This document shows, piece after piece, positions 43,454-52,142 of a stretch of 64,000 nucleotides of DNA. Every line of letters starts with the position of its first letter. Positions within the stretch are counted from its first letter, which is position 1. The notes below the pieces were generated by a model. It worked only from the letters and a program-made list of their open reading frames with translations, made no database searches and was not told the origin of the DNA. Source of the DNA: Methanomassiliicoccaceae archaeon UBA72 (GTDB lineage: Archaea > Thermoplasmatota > Thermoplasmata > Methanomassiliicoccales > Methanomethylophilaceae); contig DAVO01000012.1 in NCBI GenBank assembly GCA_002509405.1, forward strand, positions 1 to 64,000. The letters are read 5' to 3'. Made by a program: the position numbers and the translations under genes.

Positions 43454-46190
43454 CGTATTCCCCCTCATCTGTTACGGCGGCAGGTTCCCGTGTGCAGACC
43501 GAAAAGAAACAGCATTTCGTGCAGTCTTTACGGGGTTTAGGTTCGAAACCAGATCCCATCTTTTTCGATGCGGCCGCATGGTCATCGTTCAGTTTCTCAA
43601 GGAAAAGGCCCATGGAGTCCGAAGGGATGAACACTTCCTCTTTCACGATCCAGTAGTCCTCCTTCAGATGTTTGCAGAGTTTCCTCAATGCTTTGGTCAC
43701 ATAATCTGTTTTCACCTTCCCCGGCTTCATTCCGAGGGAAGACAACACGGACGCGACGAGTGCAGCGTCTCCCTCCCAGTCCTCGGGTCGGAGTCCGGAG
43801 GATAGCAAAGGCGACACGAAAGAATCCCATTTCTCATACATAGGCAACAGGGATTTCGTACCGTCAAAGAGCTTTCTCAACTGTGAATTCGGGTCGGCCA
43901 TAGCCTCTCTTTTTGTTTCTTTCATCAGATGCACATTGACCGAATTGTAACAGACGGTCTCGGTGTCTTTCACGCGTCCGTCGGTCCCGAAAACGTAGAA
44001 AAGGCTGAAAACCGGAGTTCCGCCGCCCAAGGCCTCCCTGGCCAAAGCCAGGTAGATCAGGGGTTGCGTTTCGATGTATTCTGCTTTCTTCGGGTCGAGA
44101 TTTTTGGCAACGTCGGTCGCTGCGTGGAAACCGCCGGTCTTGTAGTCGATCAGACAACTCCCTATCGCCAGGTCGAACTTGCCGTATATCGGATATTCGG
44201 AGGAGTCCATATCTCTCTCCGCGTGGCTGCTGCACATGGCAAGGCCCTCTGATTTCATGAGTTCGTTGGGATATACGCGCGAGGCGTTTTCCACATCCAG
44301 GGGGACGGGCTCTTTCCTGACGCGGTCGATGAAGGTCATCAGGTTCCTCAGGGCCACGCGTATGCGGTCCATGTCCAGCTTCTCCATGAGCGGGCAGGAG
44401 AGCCCGGCGTACGTCTTGCCTATGAGCTCTGCGTAGTGCTCGATGCCGTTTTTAGCGACATGTTTGGGATAGCAGACGTACAACTCGGCGAAAGCATGGA
44501 TAAGGTGTCCGAAAGCCGTGTTTTCGTTGTCGGGCGCGGTCACAAGATTTCCGTAGTAGAACGCACGGGGACAGTCGCAGTAATTGTTGTAAGTGGATTT
44601 CGTGAACTTCCATTCGCGCTCCGTGTCCTTTCCGATGATCTCGGTCCCCCTCTCGGGGAACACTTCGGGCGTTTCCTTGTACCAGGATCCTTTCCTTACG
44701 GGCGCGACATCTTTGAAGTATGTCACATGGCGTCCTTCCCCTTCAAGCCCGCAGATGCCCTCGAACAGGAAGGTCGGACGGGCCTCTTTTCCCTTCCTCG
44801 TTGCGTTTATGGCGTAGATGCGGGACGTCCCCTGTTGCAGGAGGACCCTGAACTTCATCGCGTCCTTCTCGGCTTCCGCTTCTCTGTCGATATACTGCCT
44901 TCCCACGATCCTGTTGCCCCATTCCTCGCCCATACCGATGAATATGACGAAAGGACGGTCGACGAATACTGACCTGTGGCAGTCTGCCAGGAGAACGCCT
45001 CTTTTTTCGCTGTCCGGTATCTGCTCGTTGTGGTGCAGGTCGGATACGTTGTTCACGGCATAATTCATCTCTCCAACCAGCTGAGAGGTCACCTTCCTTC
45101 CGGCGAAGTTCAGCTCGTCGAGCAGCAGGTGGACCTGTGGGACGCTCTTTTTGTTCACCACGAGGTCGCAGACCTCAAGAAAGGTCATTTCCTTCAGGTT
45201 TTTCATGCATTCAGCCAGTTCCAGCGCTCTCCCTCCGATGTCGGGAAGTCTGGACAGGAGGACGTTGTCGTACCTAGCCCCAACCGTGCCGCCGTAAGCC
45301 GAGAATATCTCCCTCACGTGCCTGACCCTGACGGTGTCGTAAGACATCCCCAGGGTCAGGAAGCTGAGATAATCTCTGACCTGGGAGAGGTCGCGTACGG
45401 TCATCGTGTTCTTGAACGGTATTCCGCGCCTGTAGAGGGCGGCGCGTACCGCGTCAGCTATCCCGCTCTCCGTATCCATGACAATCGCCACGTCCGTGGC
45501 GCGTTCCGCATCTATGAGTTCGACCACGTTCTCGGCGATCTGCCTGTCGTTGCCTATTTCGTATATCTCTCCGATTTCGTAATTTTCGTCTTCGGCGACA
45601 ACCTCTATCTCATCGTGCCTGATGGGAATGAAATGTTTGTCGAGGTCGTCGAATAGCTCGACGCCTATCACAGCGGTTCTTCTGCCGGCGAACATGTTGT
45701 CAGAAATAACGTAACCGGACCCTCGGCCCTCGTGGTACGTCTCCGGGACGAAGTCTCCCATGGCCTTTTCCACCGTCGGGAGGGCTCTGTACGAATCGTA
45801 TACCCTCCTGGACCTGCGGGAGTACAGGAACTTCTCGACTTCCGACGTATATCTCCTGATGTTCCTGATGTTCTCGACCTCGGCGTGCACGAATTTGAAT
45901 CCGTATCCGGTCTCGTCGGAGACCGCGGCGACGACCTCCAGGTCGCTCATCAACGGCAGGCCCAGAATCTGGATCGAAAGGTCGACGGCCAACTGCCGCG
46001 GGGTGTAAGCGAAGCCCCCGATCATCGGCCGGTCTATCCGCCCGTTCAGGGCGGTGGCGAGGGGGGCGTCGTTTGTTATTACGATATCGAAGTCTCTCGC
46101 TTCTGCGTAAATCTCGTCGATGCTCTTGGTCCTGTACATCCGACGCTGAATCGTCCGGAGGATAGTAATCCTTTCTATCGAATCCAGCAA
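43446..46190 (-). CDS. AddB-like iron-sulfur nuclease subunit
   Basis: This 914-residue protein lacks a Walker A motif at its N terminus but keeps the overall layout of an inactivated helicase followed by a RecB-type nuclease (YGKFDLAIGSCLIDYKTG, about 680-697). Four cysteines frame the nuclease: one in CPRAFYYG, and C-x2-C-x5-C near the end (about 890, 893, 899). This is the AddB Fe-S arrangement. The gene overlaps the AddA-like gene by 8 bases, so the two subunits are made together. TATA-like CTATATATC lies at about 46201, very close to the start. Confidence 0.83.
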   Translation of the reverse strand: MLDSIERITILRTIQRRMYRTKSIDEIYAEARDFDIVITNDAPLATALNGRIDRPMIGGFAYTPRQLAVDLSIQILGLPLMSDLEVVAAVSDETGYGFKFVHAEVENIRNIRRYTSEVEKFLYSRRSRRVYDSYRALPTVEKAMGDFVPETYHEGRGSGYVISDNMFAGRRTAVIGVELFDDLDKHFIPIRHDEIEVVAEDENYEIGEIYEIGNDRQIAENVVELIDAERATDVAIVMDTESGIADAVRAALYRRGIPFKNTMTVRDLSQVRDYLSFLTLGMSYDTVRVRHVREIFSAYGGTVGARYDNVLLSRLPDIGGRALELAECMKNLKEMTFLEVCDLVVNKKSVPQVHLLLDELNFAGRKVTSQLVGEMNYAVNNVSDLHHNEQIPDSEKRGVLLADCHRSVFVDRPFVIFIGMGEEWGNRIVGRQYIDREAEAEKDAMKFRVLLQQGTSRIYAINATRKGKEARPTFLFEGICGLEGEGRHVTYFKDVAPVRKGSWYKETPEVFPERGTEIIGKDTEREWKFTKSTYNNYCDCPRAFYYGNLVTAPDNENTAFGHLIHAFAELYVCYPKHVAKNGIEHYAELIGKTYAGLSCPLMEKLDMDRIRVALRNLMTFIDRVRKEPVPLDVENASRVYPNELMKSEGLAMCSSHAERDMDSSEYPIYGKFDLAIGSCLIDYKTGGFHAATDVAKNLDPKKAEYIETQPLIYLALAREALGGGTPVFSLFYVFGTDGRVKDTETVCYNSVNVHLMKETKREAMADPNSQLRKLFDGTKSLLPMYEKWDSFVSPLLSSGLRPEDWEGDAALVASVLSSLGMKPGKVKTDYVTKALRKLCKHLKEDYWIVKEEVFIPSDSMGLFLEKLNDDHAAASKKMGSGFEPKPRKDCTKCCFFSVCTREPAAVTDEGEYDG

Positions 46191-46245
46191 AAGATCCTTT
46201 CTATATATCGGCGGGATTAACTACTGTCAATGTTCTTCAGGTGGC

Positions 46246-46800
46246 GTGTCCGAACTGTATGTCGTGGAGATCAACGGAGACGGAGAGGCGGGATATCCGC
46301 AGAACGTCGTGGCGGAGATCGGGATATGCAGAGTGGACTTAGGTTCCAAGGATTTCGATACGGTCTACAGCGACGTTGTCCGACTGGACCCCCTGGACAT
46401 CGGCAAAGCGTCCCTCGACTGGATGTCCGCCACTTCAGGCATGGACCCGAGGGAGCTGTATTTTGGTTCCCCGGCCTTGGAATTAGCTGCGCATGTAAAG
46501 AGCATCCTTGCAGGTTCGGATGTTGCGTGCTTCGACATCGGCGAGGTTTTTGGTAAATACCTTCTTTACGAACCCTGGGACCTGACCCACGAGGTATCGG
46601 TCATGCCATCTGTCTCCCTTCGTATACCCAGCAATGCGATTCCCGCACCCGGGACAATGCTGAACGACAGGATCGGATACGCCTATTCGGTGTTGTGTCC
46701 CGGCGACCCCGCCGACGTTGGCGAGGGGAGAAGAGCGATGCATCTGGCACAGATGACATCGCAGATCATCATCGTGCTTCGCTCCCACGGGCTCTATTAA
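46246..46800 (+). CDS. Catalytically dead DnaQ-like paralogue
   Basis: This 184-residue protein aligns by eye with the DEDDh exonuclease at 37366: YVVEINGDG against YVLDTETTG, IGICRVDL against IAVCRVDL, GKYLLYEPW against GKFLYHEPW, and RRAMHLA against HRAMSDA. All catalytic positions are changed (E8 and N10 for D16/E18, V101 for D110, R162 for H177, L167 for D182). The fold seems kept, so it is a pseudoenzyme, perhaps a regulatory or binding subunit. Start is GTG with an upstream TTCAGGTGG site. CTATATATCG at 46201 suits as a TATA box. Confidence 0.75.
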   Translation: MSELYVVEINGDGEAGYPQNVVAEIGICRVDLGSKDFDTVYSDVVRLDPLDIGKASLDWMSATSGMDPRELYFGSPALELAAHVKSILAGSDVACFDIGEVFGKYLLYEPWDLTHEVSVMPSVSLRIPSNAIPAPGTMLNDRIGYAYSVLCPGDPADVGEGRRAMHLAQMTSQIIIVLRSHGLY

Positions 46801-47246
46801 AAGCGGAACATCTTCAGGACCGAGCCGAAATGGGCGTCTGCCAACTGTGCCAGATATGAAGATATGTACAGCACTGCCAAAATTACCAGCAGAAGCAGAA
46901 GAAGCACCCTGGTAAAGGAGCCCGCATCCAACCACCATCCGATGCAAAGATAGATCAAAGCGAAGAGCACAGCTCCGAAAATCAGGAACAGCCAGCCCTT
47001 CTCGCTGCGGTAGTCGAGATATATCCTTCCCAGGCCCTGGAGACCGAATATTCCGGGTATCGCAGCAAGGAGCGTCGCGATCAGCACGCTCTTATCGCCC
47101 GGGATCCTCTCTTCTCTCTCCCGTGGCTTAGGCCCATTCATATCTGGCACATCATCGTTTCTCGGCACGGAACTGTAGCATTTGGGGCATGTGACGCTCA
47201 GCGAAGGAACAATCTCCCCACAGTTCGGACATCTTCTTTCGGTCAT
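46797..47246 (-). CDS. Zinc-ribbon membrane protein, function unknown
   Basis: This 149-residue protein starts with a zinc ribbon (CPNCGE...CPKCYS, two CxxC knuckles). A charged linker follows, then three hydrophobic segments: SVLIATLLAAIPGIFGL, GWLFLIFGAVLFALIYLCIGWWL and VLLLLLLVILAVLYIS. It resembles TM2-type proteins (GIFGLQGLGRIYLDYRSEKGWLFL). The start at 47246 overlaps the upstream thioesterase stop (ATGA), so the two are coupled. Its function is not known. Confidence 0.78.
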   Translation of the reverse strand: MTERRCPNCGEIVPSLSVTCPKCYSSVPRNDDVPDMNGPKPREREERIPGDKSVLIATLLAAIPGIFGLQGLGRIYLDYRSEKGWLFLIFGAVLFALIYLCIGWWLDAGSFTRVLLLLLLVILAVLYISSYLAQLADAHFGSVLKMFRF

Positions 47247-47677
47247 CTTTTCTCTCCAAGTTTGAAACCTGTGCAAACGGCGGAAGCTATCAGCCTGCCG
47301 CCGCCGAACACCTTCACGTCGTAGTCGGCCATCGAACGGGAATCGTTGATCAATACGGCCTCGGCCGTCAGCGGCCCCTCCGTAGCGGGCCTATAATAGT
47401 GCACGCTGCACGACTGGCCGACGGCATCGCATCCTATATTGCACGCCACGCAGAAAGCATGGTCTATCAGCCCGAAAGTCGCCGCGCCATGGACGAACCC
47501 TAGGCTGTTCAGAATCCTTCCGCATATGGGCATCTGCGCTACCGTCTTCTCTTTCGACACGTATATCAGAGTGATCCCCAGCTCTGTGGCGAAAGGGGCC
47601 TTGGACATGGATTCGATTCGGTCCATATCGTACCTGCAGCTCTCTTCGGTTATCGAAAGCAGCTCTGAACGGTCCAT
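47243..47677 (-). CDS. PaaI-like hotdog thioesterase
   Basis: This 144-residue protein has the hotdog-fold features of PaaI/4HBT thioesterases: APFATELGITLIYVSKEKTVAQMPI, NSLGFVHGAATFGLIDHAF (catalytic helix with the acidic residue), and SCSVHYYRPATEGPLTAEAVL. It likely hydrolyses an acyl- or aryl-CoA; the substrate is unknown. The minus-strand TTAAATACGG about 25 bases upstream is a possible TATA box. Confidence 0.83.
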   Translation of the reverse strand: MDRSELLSITEESCRYDMDRIESMSKAPFATELGITLIYVSKEKTVAQMPICGRILNSLGFVHGAATFGLIDHAFCVACNIGCDAVGQSCSVHYYRPATEGPLTAEAVLINDSRSMADYDVKVFGGGRLIASAVCTGFKLGEKR

Positions 47678-47768
47678 GCCGAAATATATACAGTACCGTA
47701 TTTAACCGGAACGCAGTAAACCGCTATACGGCACAACAAATTAAAGCGGTTCGAGCCATGGGGGTGGC

Positions 47769-49112
47769 ATGGCGGAAAGACTGACGGTCACGCAGCTCAA
47801 TACCAGAGTGCGCTCCATACTGTCGGAGTCCCATGCCGTCAATGACGTTTGGGTCATCGGCGAGATATCCAACCTCAAATTCTATCAAAGCGGACACTAC
47901 TATTTCACGCTGAAAGATGAAGGCAGTCAGATAAGCTCAGTGCTTTTCAAGGGTTCCAGGGGGAGAATCGATTTCGAGCCCGCAGACAATATGAAGGTCT
48001 CGGCTTTCGGACACGTCGACCTATACGTGGCCAACGGCAAATACCAGTTCATCGTCGAGACCATGACCCCCTCGGGGATAGGCGACCTGTTCCTGGAATA
48101 TGAGAAGCTCAGGAAGAAACTCGAAGCCGAGGGATTGTTCGACTCCTCGAGGAAAAGAAAGCTTCCCGTTTATCCCAAGGTCATAGGCGTGGTCACGTCG
48201 GAGAGCGGGGCGGTGATCCACGATATCGTCACAACTTCAGGGAGGCTTTTCCCAGCAGACATCCTCCTCGCGCCCGCCCAGGTCCAGGGAGAAGGTGCCG
48301 CAGAATCCATCATCAGAGGGATAGAGGTTCTCAACAGGGAAAAAGTAGACGTTATAATAGTTGGCAGGGGAGGAGGTTCCATAGAGGACCTTTGGGCTTT
48401 CAACGAGGAAAAGGTAGCAAGGGCGATCTCTTCCTCACAGGCACCGGTGATATCCGCGGTCGGGCACGAATCCGATTTCACTATAGCCGATTTCGTCGCC
48501 GACGTCAGGGCCCCCACACCCACCGGGGCCGCAGAGCTGGCCCTCCGTGACAAACGGGAAGTGATCAGACAAGTGGATGGTTTCGGAATACGGATGGGGA
48601 GGGCGCTCTACCATATATGTGAAGCGATGCGCTACCGTCTGGAACTGGCCGATTCCAAATTAGCGGTCGGCCGTCAGTACGAAAGACTCTCTATGCTGGA
48701 GATCCGAGTGGGGCAGCTTTCCGAGAAGGCCGATGCCGCGCTCAGATCCTCGGTGCTGGGCATGAGGTCCCGTTTCAATTCGGTCGATTCCAAGATATCT
48801 CCTGCTGCGGCGCAACGTACGGTAACGTCGCTGAAAGACCGTCTTTCCTTCCTGTCGGAAAGAATGAAGCTGGCCATATTGCGGCGCCTGAAGGATGCGG
48901 GGTCTAAGATGGACGCAATAGACCAACGGTCCTCGGCACTCAACCCGCGCAGCGTGCTGGACAGGGGATACAGCTATGTGACCGACTCCGAAGGCCATGC
49001 CCTGACGTCGGCCAGGTCGCTATCCTCGGGGTCCATGGTGTCCATTTCGTTCCGCGACGGCGGTGCCGAAGCGGAGATAAAAAAGGTGAACTACGATGAA
49101 CGAAGACATTGA
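47769..49112 (+). CDS. xseA: Exodeoxyribonuclease VII large subunit
   Basis: This 447-residue protein has the N-terminal OB fold (VWVIGEISNLKFYQSGHYYFTLKDEGSQISSVLFKG) and the catalytic-domain signatures GVVTSESGAVIHDI, PAQVQGEGAAESI, VGRGGGSIEDLWAFNEE and SAVGHESDFTIADFVAD. A coiled-coil C-terminal half follows. With XseB it degrades single-stranded DNA into short oligonucleotides, mainly a bacterial activity, so transfer from bacteria is likely. Length and motifs are complete. It overlaps xseB by 17 bases. Confidence 0.95.
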   Translation: MAERLTVTQLNTRVRSILSESHAVNDVWVIGEISNLKFYQSGHYYFTLKDEGSQISSVLFKGSRGRIDFEPADNMKVSAFGHVDLYVANGKYQFIVETMTPSGIGDLFLEYEKLRKKLEAEGLFDSSRKRKLPVYPKVIGVVTSESGAVIHDIVTTSGRLFPADILLAPAQVQGEGAAESIIRGIEVLNREKVDVIIVGRGGGSIEDLWAFNEEKVARAISSSQAPVISAVGHESDFTIADFVADVRAPTPTGAAELALRDKREVIRQVDGFGIRMGRALYHICEAMRYRLELADSKLAVGRQYERLSMLEIRVGQLSEKADAALRSSVLGMRSRFNSVDSKISPAAAQRTVTSLKDRLSFLSERMKLAILRRLKDAGSKMDAIDQRSSALNPRSVLDRGYSYVTDSEGHALTSARSLSSGSMVSISFRDGGAEAEIKKVNYDERRH

Positions 49113-49329
49113 GGGTATGAGTTTCGAAGAATGCATCACGGCACTCGAAGCGCTGGTGAAAGAGCTTGAAAGCGGAACTCTCGACCTGGACAAGAGCCTC
49201 GAGATATACGAGCGCGCCACCGTCATGAGGGACCGGTGCAAAAAGATACTTGAAGAGAGCGAGCGCCGGGTCCAGAAGATCACAGAGAGCTCGGAAGGTA
49301 TCAAAAGGTCAGACCTTAAGATTGAGTGA
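49096..49329 (+). CDS. xseB: Exodeoxyribonuclease VII small subunit
   Basis: This 77-residue helical protein has the XseB signature MSFEECITALEALVKELESGTLDLDKSLEIYERAT followed by a CKKILEESERRVQKI helix. Its 3' end overlaps the convergent DUF4435 gene by 21 bases, an unusually tight arrangement. The pair xseA-xseB forms one transcription unit behind a possible TATA element (AAATTAAAGC) about 25 bases before xseA. Confidence 0.93.
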   Translation: MNEDIEGMSFEECITALEALVKELESGTLDLDKSLEIYERATVMRDRCKKILEESERRVQKITESSEGIKRSDLKIE

Positions 49330-50175
49330 CCAAAGTCTGAAGCACTGCTTCCTGGCCCATCCGTCCGTTTGGGAGTAGAGGTCCGTGCCGTGGAAGTACA
49401 GGTCGCTGAAGGCCAGTCTCAGGGAGCCGGAGAGCTCTCCCTCGCGCAGATTCTTGCTGTTGAAGGACCCGAATATGAACTTCAGTCCTATCAGGAGCAC
49501 CTCCACCGCGTCGTGGCCCCTGGCGAAGTCGATGGGGTCGTATCCTTCAGACATCTCCTCGTTCAGGCGGCGCAGGAGTTCGTTCCTGCTTACGCCCACG
49601 TTCATCGAAGCGCTGATCACCTCGTTCACAAGCTGCTTTACGTCGGTCTGAAGAGTCTTGCGGTCGATGAACCTTTCAAAGTCCAGGTTTCTGAAGGAAA
49701 GGTTGATTTTCAGTTTTTCCGAGATGTACATCAGGAGGCCGACAGGATAACACGCAGACACTATGGCATCGAAAACGGGCCCATATTTTCTTTCGAATCC
49801 CTCAAGTTCGCCGGCATCGGCATATTCGCACAGAATGTCGTCCAGGGCCGGGCTTCCGATCATCATCATCTCCAGGTCCCTGCGGTCGGTCAGGAATAAG
49901 GGCGGGGCGCGTTTCTTTCCAGTTATCCTGTCAAGGTCGGAATCCACGATGCCGACGACGGACACGAGGCCTCGTCTGCTCCAGCACTCGTCCACGGATT
50001 TTCGGACGTTGTCTTTGGAATGGCCTATGACTATCTTCACATGCTCCTTGTCGCTGAACTTGCCGTAAAGCCTGCCGTCGGTGATCCCTTCGACCACGAG
50101 CACCGTGTCCTCGACCGAAGACATCAGCATCGTTATCTCATTCGCAATGTCTGCCGGCGTCAGTGTTTCCCGCAT
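49309..50175 (-). CDS. DUF4435/TOPRIM-like protein (AriB-like, PARIS system)
   Basis: This 288-residue protein has a TOPRIM-type core: LVVEGITDGRLYG (Glu 29) and VGIVDSDLD (Asp 78, Asp 80), with a TDRRDLEMMMI segment typical of DUF4435. It follows an SMC-like AAA ATPase gene that it overlaps by 38 bases. ATPase plus DUF4435 is the architecture of PARIS, where the ATPase (AriA) holds the nuclease (AriB) inactive until a phage trigger appears. The assignment rests on motif order and gene pairing. An in-frame ATG at 50130 would avoid the overlap but loses conserved-looking residues. Confidence 0.75.
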   Translation of the reverse strand: MRETLTPADIANEITMLMSSVEDTVLVVEGITDGRLYGKFSDKEHVKIVIGHSKDNVRKSVDECWSRRGLVSVVGIVDSDLDRITGKKRAPPLFLTDRRDLEMMMIGSPALDDILCEYADAGELEGFERKYGPVFDAIVSACYPVGLLMYISEKLKINLSFRNLDFERFIDRKTLQTDVKQLVNEVISASMNVGVSRNELLRRLNEEMSEGYDPIDFARGHDAVEVLLIGLKFIFGSFNSKNLREGELSGSLRLAFSDLYFHGTDLYSQTDGWARKQCFRLWSLNLKV

Positions 50176-51211
50176 TGTTAGCTTTCAGCTCCCTTGCCAT
50201 ATCCCATTTGTCATGGATTATCTGAGGCGAATGGGTCGCTATTATGAACTGAAGGTCCCTGAGCCTTGCCAGATCCACGAGTATCCCCCCGAGCTTCTGC
50301 TGCCACTCCACATGCAGGGAGTTCTCTGGCTCGTCCAGCACCACCAGCGAACCCTGTTCCGTCTGGAAAAGCAGACGGTACATGATGACCATGATCTGTT
50401 TCTCTCCCGAGGAAAGCGAGATGAGCGGAAGCTCCTTGCCGCTGTTGAGTCTGACCGTCAGGTTGTCTTTCTCGTTTATCTCTATATTCTTTTTGATCAG
50501 AAGTTCGTTGACGATGTCCTTGAAGACGACGATCGACTCTGCCAGCTGGTAGAACTTCCTGATATAGTCGTTCAGGCCGAAAGCCAGGTCCTGGTAGTCC
50601 TTCCTCTTCTTCGTGCTCAGGTCATGGCGCTCCGGCGGGAAGCGGAGACCGGAGGGCATCTCGGGCTCCAGCCCTGCTCCCTTCATGAAATCCAATTTGG
50701 CCTTGAGGTCCTTGAAAAGTAACACGAACTCCCCGTCGGAAAGGTCAGGGCGCCGGGAATCTTCGGGCTGCAACAGGGAGCCGTTGTCCTTTGCGTATCT
50801 GATGCGGTCTCTCATCTCGGCCGCGTAGACCGATATGGCCGGGACGTAATGGCCGTCCTTCTTCCTTACTATCTGCCTCTCCGGAGAGATATATGTCACC
50901 TGGAACATCCTGCGGAGCTCCGACTCGTCGACCGGTTGCTCGAGCTCGTTCTTCTGCACCAGTACGTTCGTGCCGTTGTGGTTCTCGACGATGAGGGTCA
51001 TATCGCTGGAGAAGTTGACGTCCATCCTCTCGAAAGGCATGGACGAGAGCACATCGAACTCCCCCTTCAGGAGGGCTACTACGGCCCGCATGATGATGGA
51101 TTTGCCGAATCCGTTGCTGGAATAGATGAAGGTTACAGGTCCCTGGTTCAGACTGACGCTGCTGTCGCATTCGTCGAAGAGCCCATAAATGGTAATCGTT
51201 CTGATCTTCAT
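50138..51211 (-). CDS. SMC/AAA15-type ATPase (AriA-like, PARIS system)
   Basis: This 357-residue ABC-class ATPase has Walker A YSSNGFGKS (30-38), the signature LSLSSGEKQ, Walker B SLVVLDEPENSLH, and the H-loop ATHSPQII. A helical insert lies between the halves. This is the OLD/AAA15 style of defence and repair ATPases. Its only operon partner is the DUF4435 gene downstream, the PARIS pairing. It is shorter than typical AriA as I remember it, so a divergent PARIS or a related ATPase-TOPRIM system is possible. A TATA-like AAAATATGC lies about 25 bases upstream. Confidence 0.8.
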   Translation of the reverse strand: MKIRTITIYGLFDECDSSVSLNQGPVTFIYSSNGFGKSIIMRAVVALLKGEFDVLSSMPFERMDVNFSSDMTLIVENHNGTNVLVQKNELEQPVDESELRRMFQVTYISPERQIVRKKDGHYVPAISVYAAEMRDRIRYAKDNGSLLQPEDSRRPDLSDGEFVLLFKDLKAKLDFMKGAGLEPEMPSGLRFPPERHDLSTKKRKDYQDLAFGLNDYIRKFYQLAESIVVFKDIVNELLIKKNIEINEKDNLTVRLNSGKELPLISLSSGEKQIMVIMYRLLFQTEQGSLVVLDEPENSLHVEWQQKLGGILVDLARLRDLQFIIATHSPQIIHDKWDMARELKANNAGNTDAGRHCE

Positions 51212-51299
51212 CGTGTCCGTATGTCCTTAAGCATATTTTAAGTACCCGTTATCCTGGCCGAGGGCTATCTTTATTTCCGTTGAACAACTCTGCGCCACG

Positions 51300-52142
51300 A
51301 TGGAATCTGAAAAAACATTCTTCGAAGTAAAAAAACTCATCTCCTCCGGCAGTATCGATGCGGCGGAAGCGATCCTCTCCGACTTGGCATCATCTTCCGG
51401 CGACCCATTCGTCCGCATCCAGTGCGCGTCGGTGATGATGATAGTCGGAAGGAACGTATCTTCCGAAAAGGTCCTAGAAGAACTGTACGAAAACCTTCCT
51501 GAAGATTCCGGGACGCTGTTCCAGATAGCAAGAGCCATGAGGGGCCTGGGGAGGGCAGATCTGGCCGCCGAGATCCTATCGGGCTTGGAGGGGGATGACG
51601 AGGTCTTGAGAGAGTACGCCCTTGCCCTTAACCTCCTGGGACGTTACGGAGATTCCGTTTCCGCCACGGCAAAAATATCTGCCCCTTCTCTCCGGGACAA
51701 GGTCCTGACCGCAGACGGGCTGTCAGCTTCAGGACGTTCGCAGGAAGCCATTGGGCTGACAGGAGGTCTTTTGAAAGAATATCCAGAAGTCTACGATGTA
51801 CAGCGCTCACATTGCACCGCACTGATATCGGCGGGCATGGACAAGGAGGCCGTGAAGTATGCAAGGAGCCTTCTTAAGAAAGACAAGAATTCTCCCGACG
51901 CCAACGCGGTCGCCGCATACGTAATGCATGTCGAGGGAAAGAGCCAGTCCGCAGGAGCATTCGCATCTGCGGCATTACGTTCCGACCCGTCTCACCTAGG
52001 TGCCATGGAGGTTCTCGCGCTGAGCCTGATAGAAAAGGGGAAGTTCAGGGAGGCCAGCATCGTTGCCGGCGCCATGAACGAGAAGGAGCCGGGAAATCCG
52101 GCTGCGGTAAAAATACTCAAGGAATGCGGCGGAAAGAGCTGA
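51300..52142 (+). CDS. TPR-like repeat protein
   Basis: This 280-residue protein is entirely helical in pattern, with repeated units such as LFQIARAMRGLGRADLAAEILSGL, LREYALALNLLGRYGDSVSA, ALISAGMDKEAVKYARSLLKKD and ALSLIEKGKFREASIVAGAM. These fit tetratricopeptide repeats, which hold protein partners. No signal peptide or membrane helix is present. It is divergent from the PARIS-like cassette and separated by 88 bases carrying TATA-like elements in both directions. A functional link is not shown. Confidence 0.78.
   Translation: MESEKTFFEVKKLISSGSIDAAEAILSDLASSSGDPFVRIQCASVMMIVGRNVSSEKVLEELYENLPEDSGTLFQIARAMRGLGRADLAAEILSGLEGDDEVLREYALALNLLGRYGDSVSATAKISAPSLRDKVLTADGLSASGRSQEAIGLTGGLLKEYPEVYDVQRSHCTALISAGMDKEAVKYARSLLKKDKNSPDANAVAAYVMHVEGKSQSAGAFASAALRSDPSHLGAMEVLALSLIEKGKFREASIVAGAMNEKEPGNPAAVKILKECGGKS

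Noticed and set aside
42062..43540. A 492-codon open frame on the plus strand
   Set aside because: It is antisense to the AddA-like helicase, whose helicase motifs occupy the other strand.
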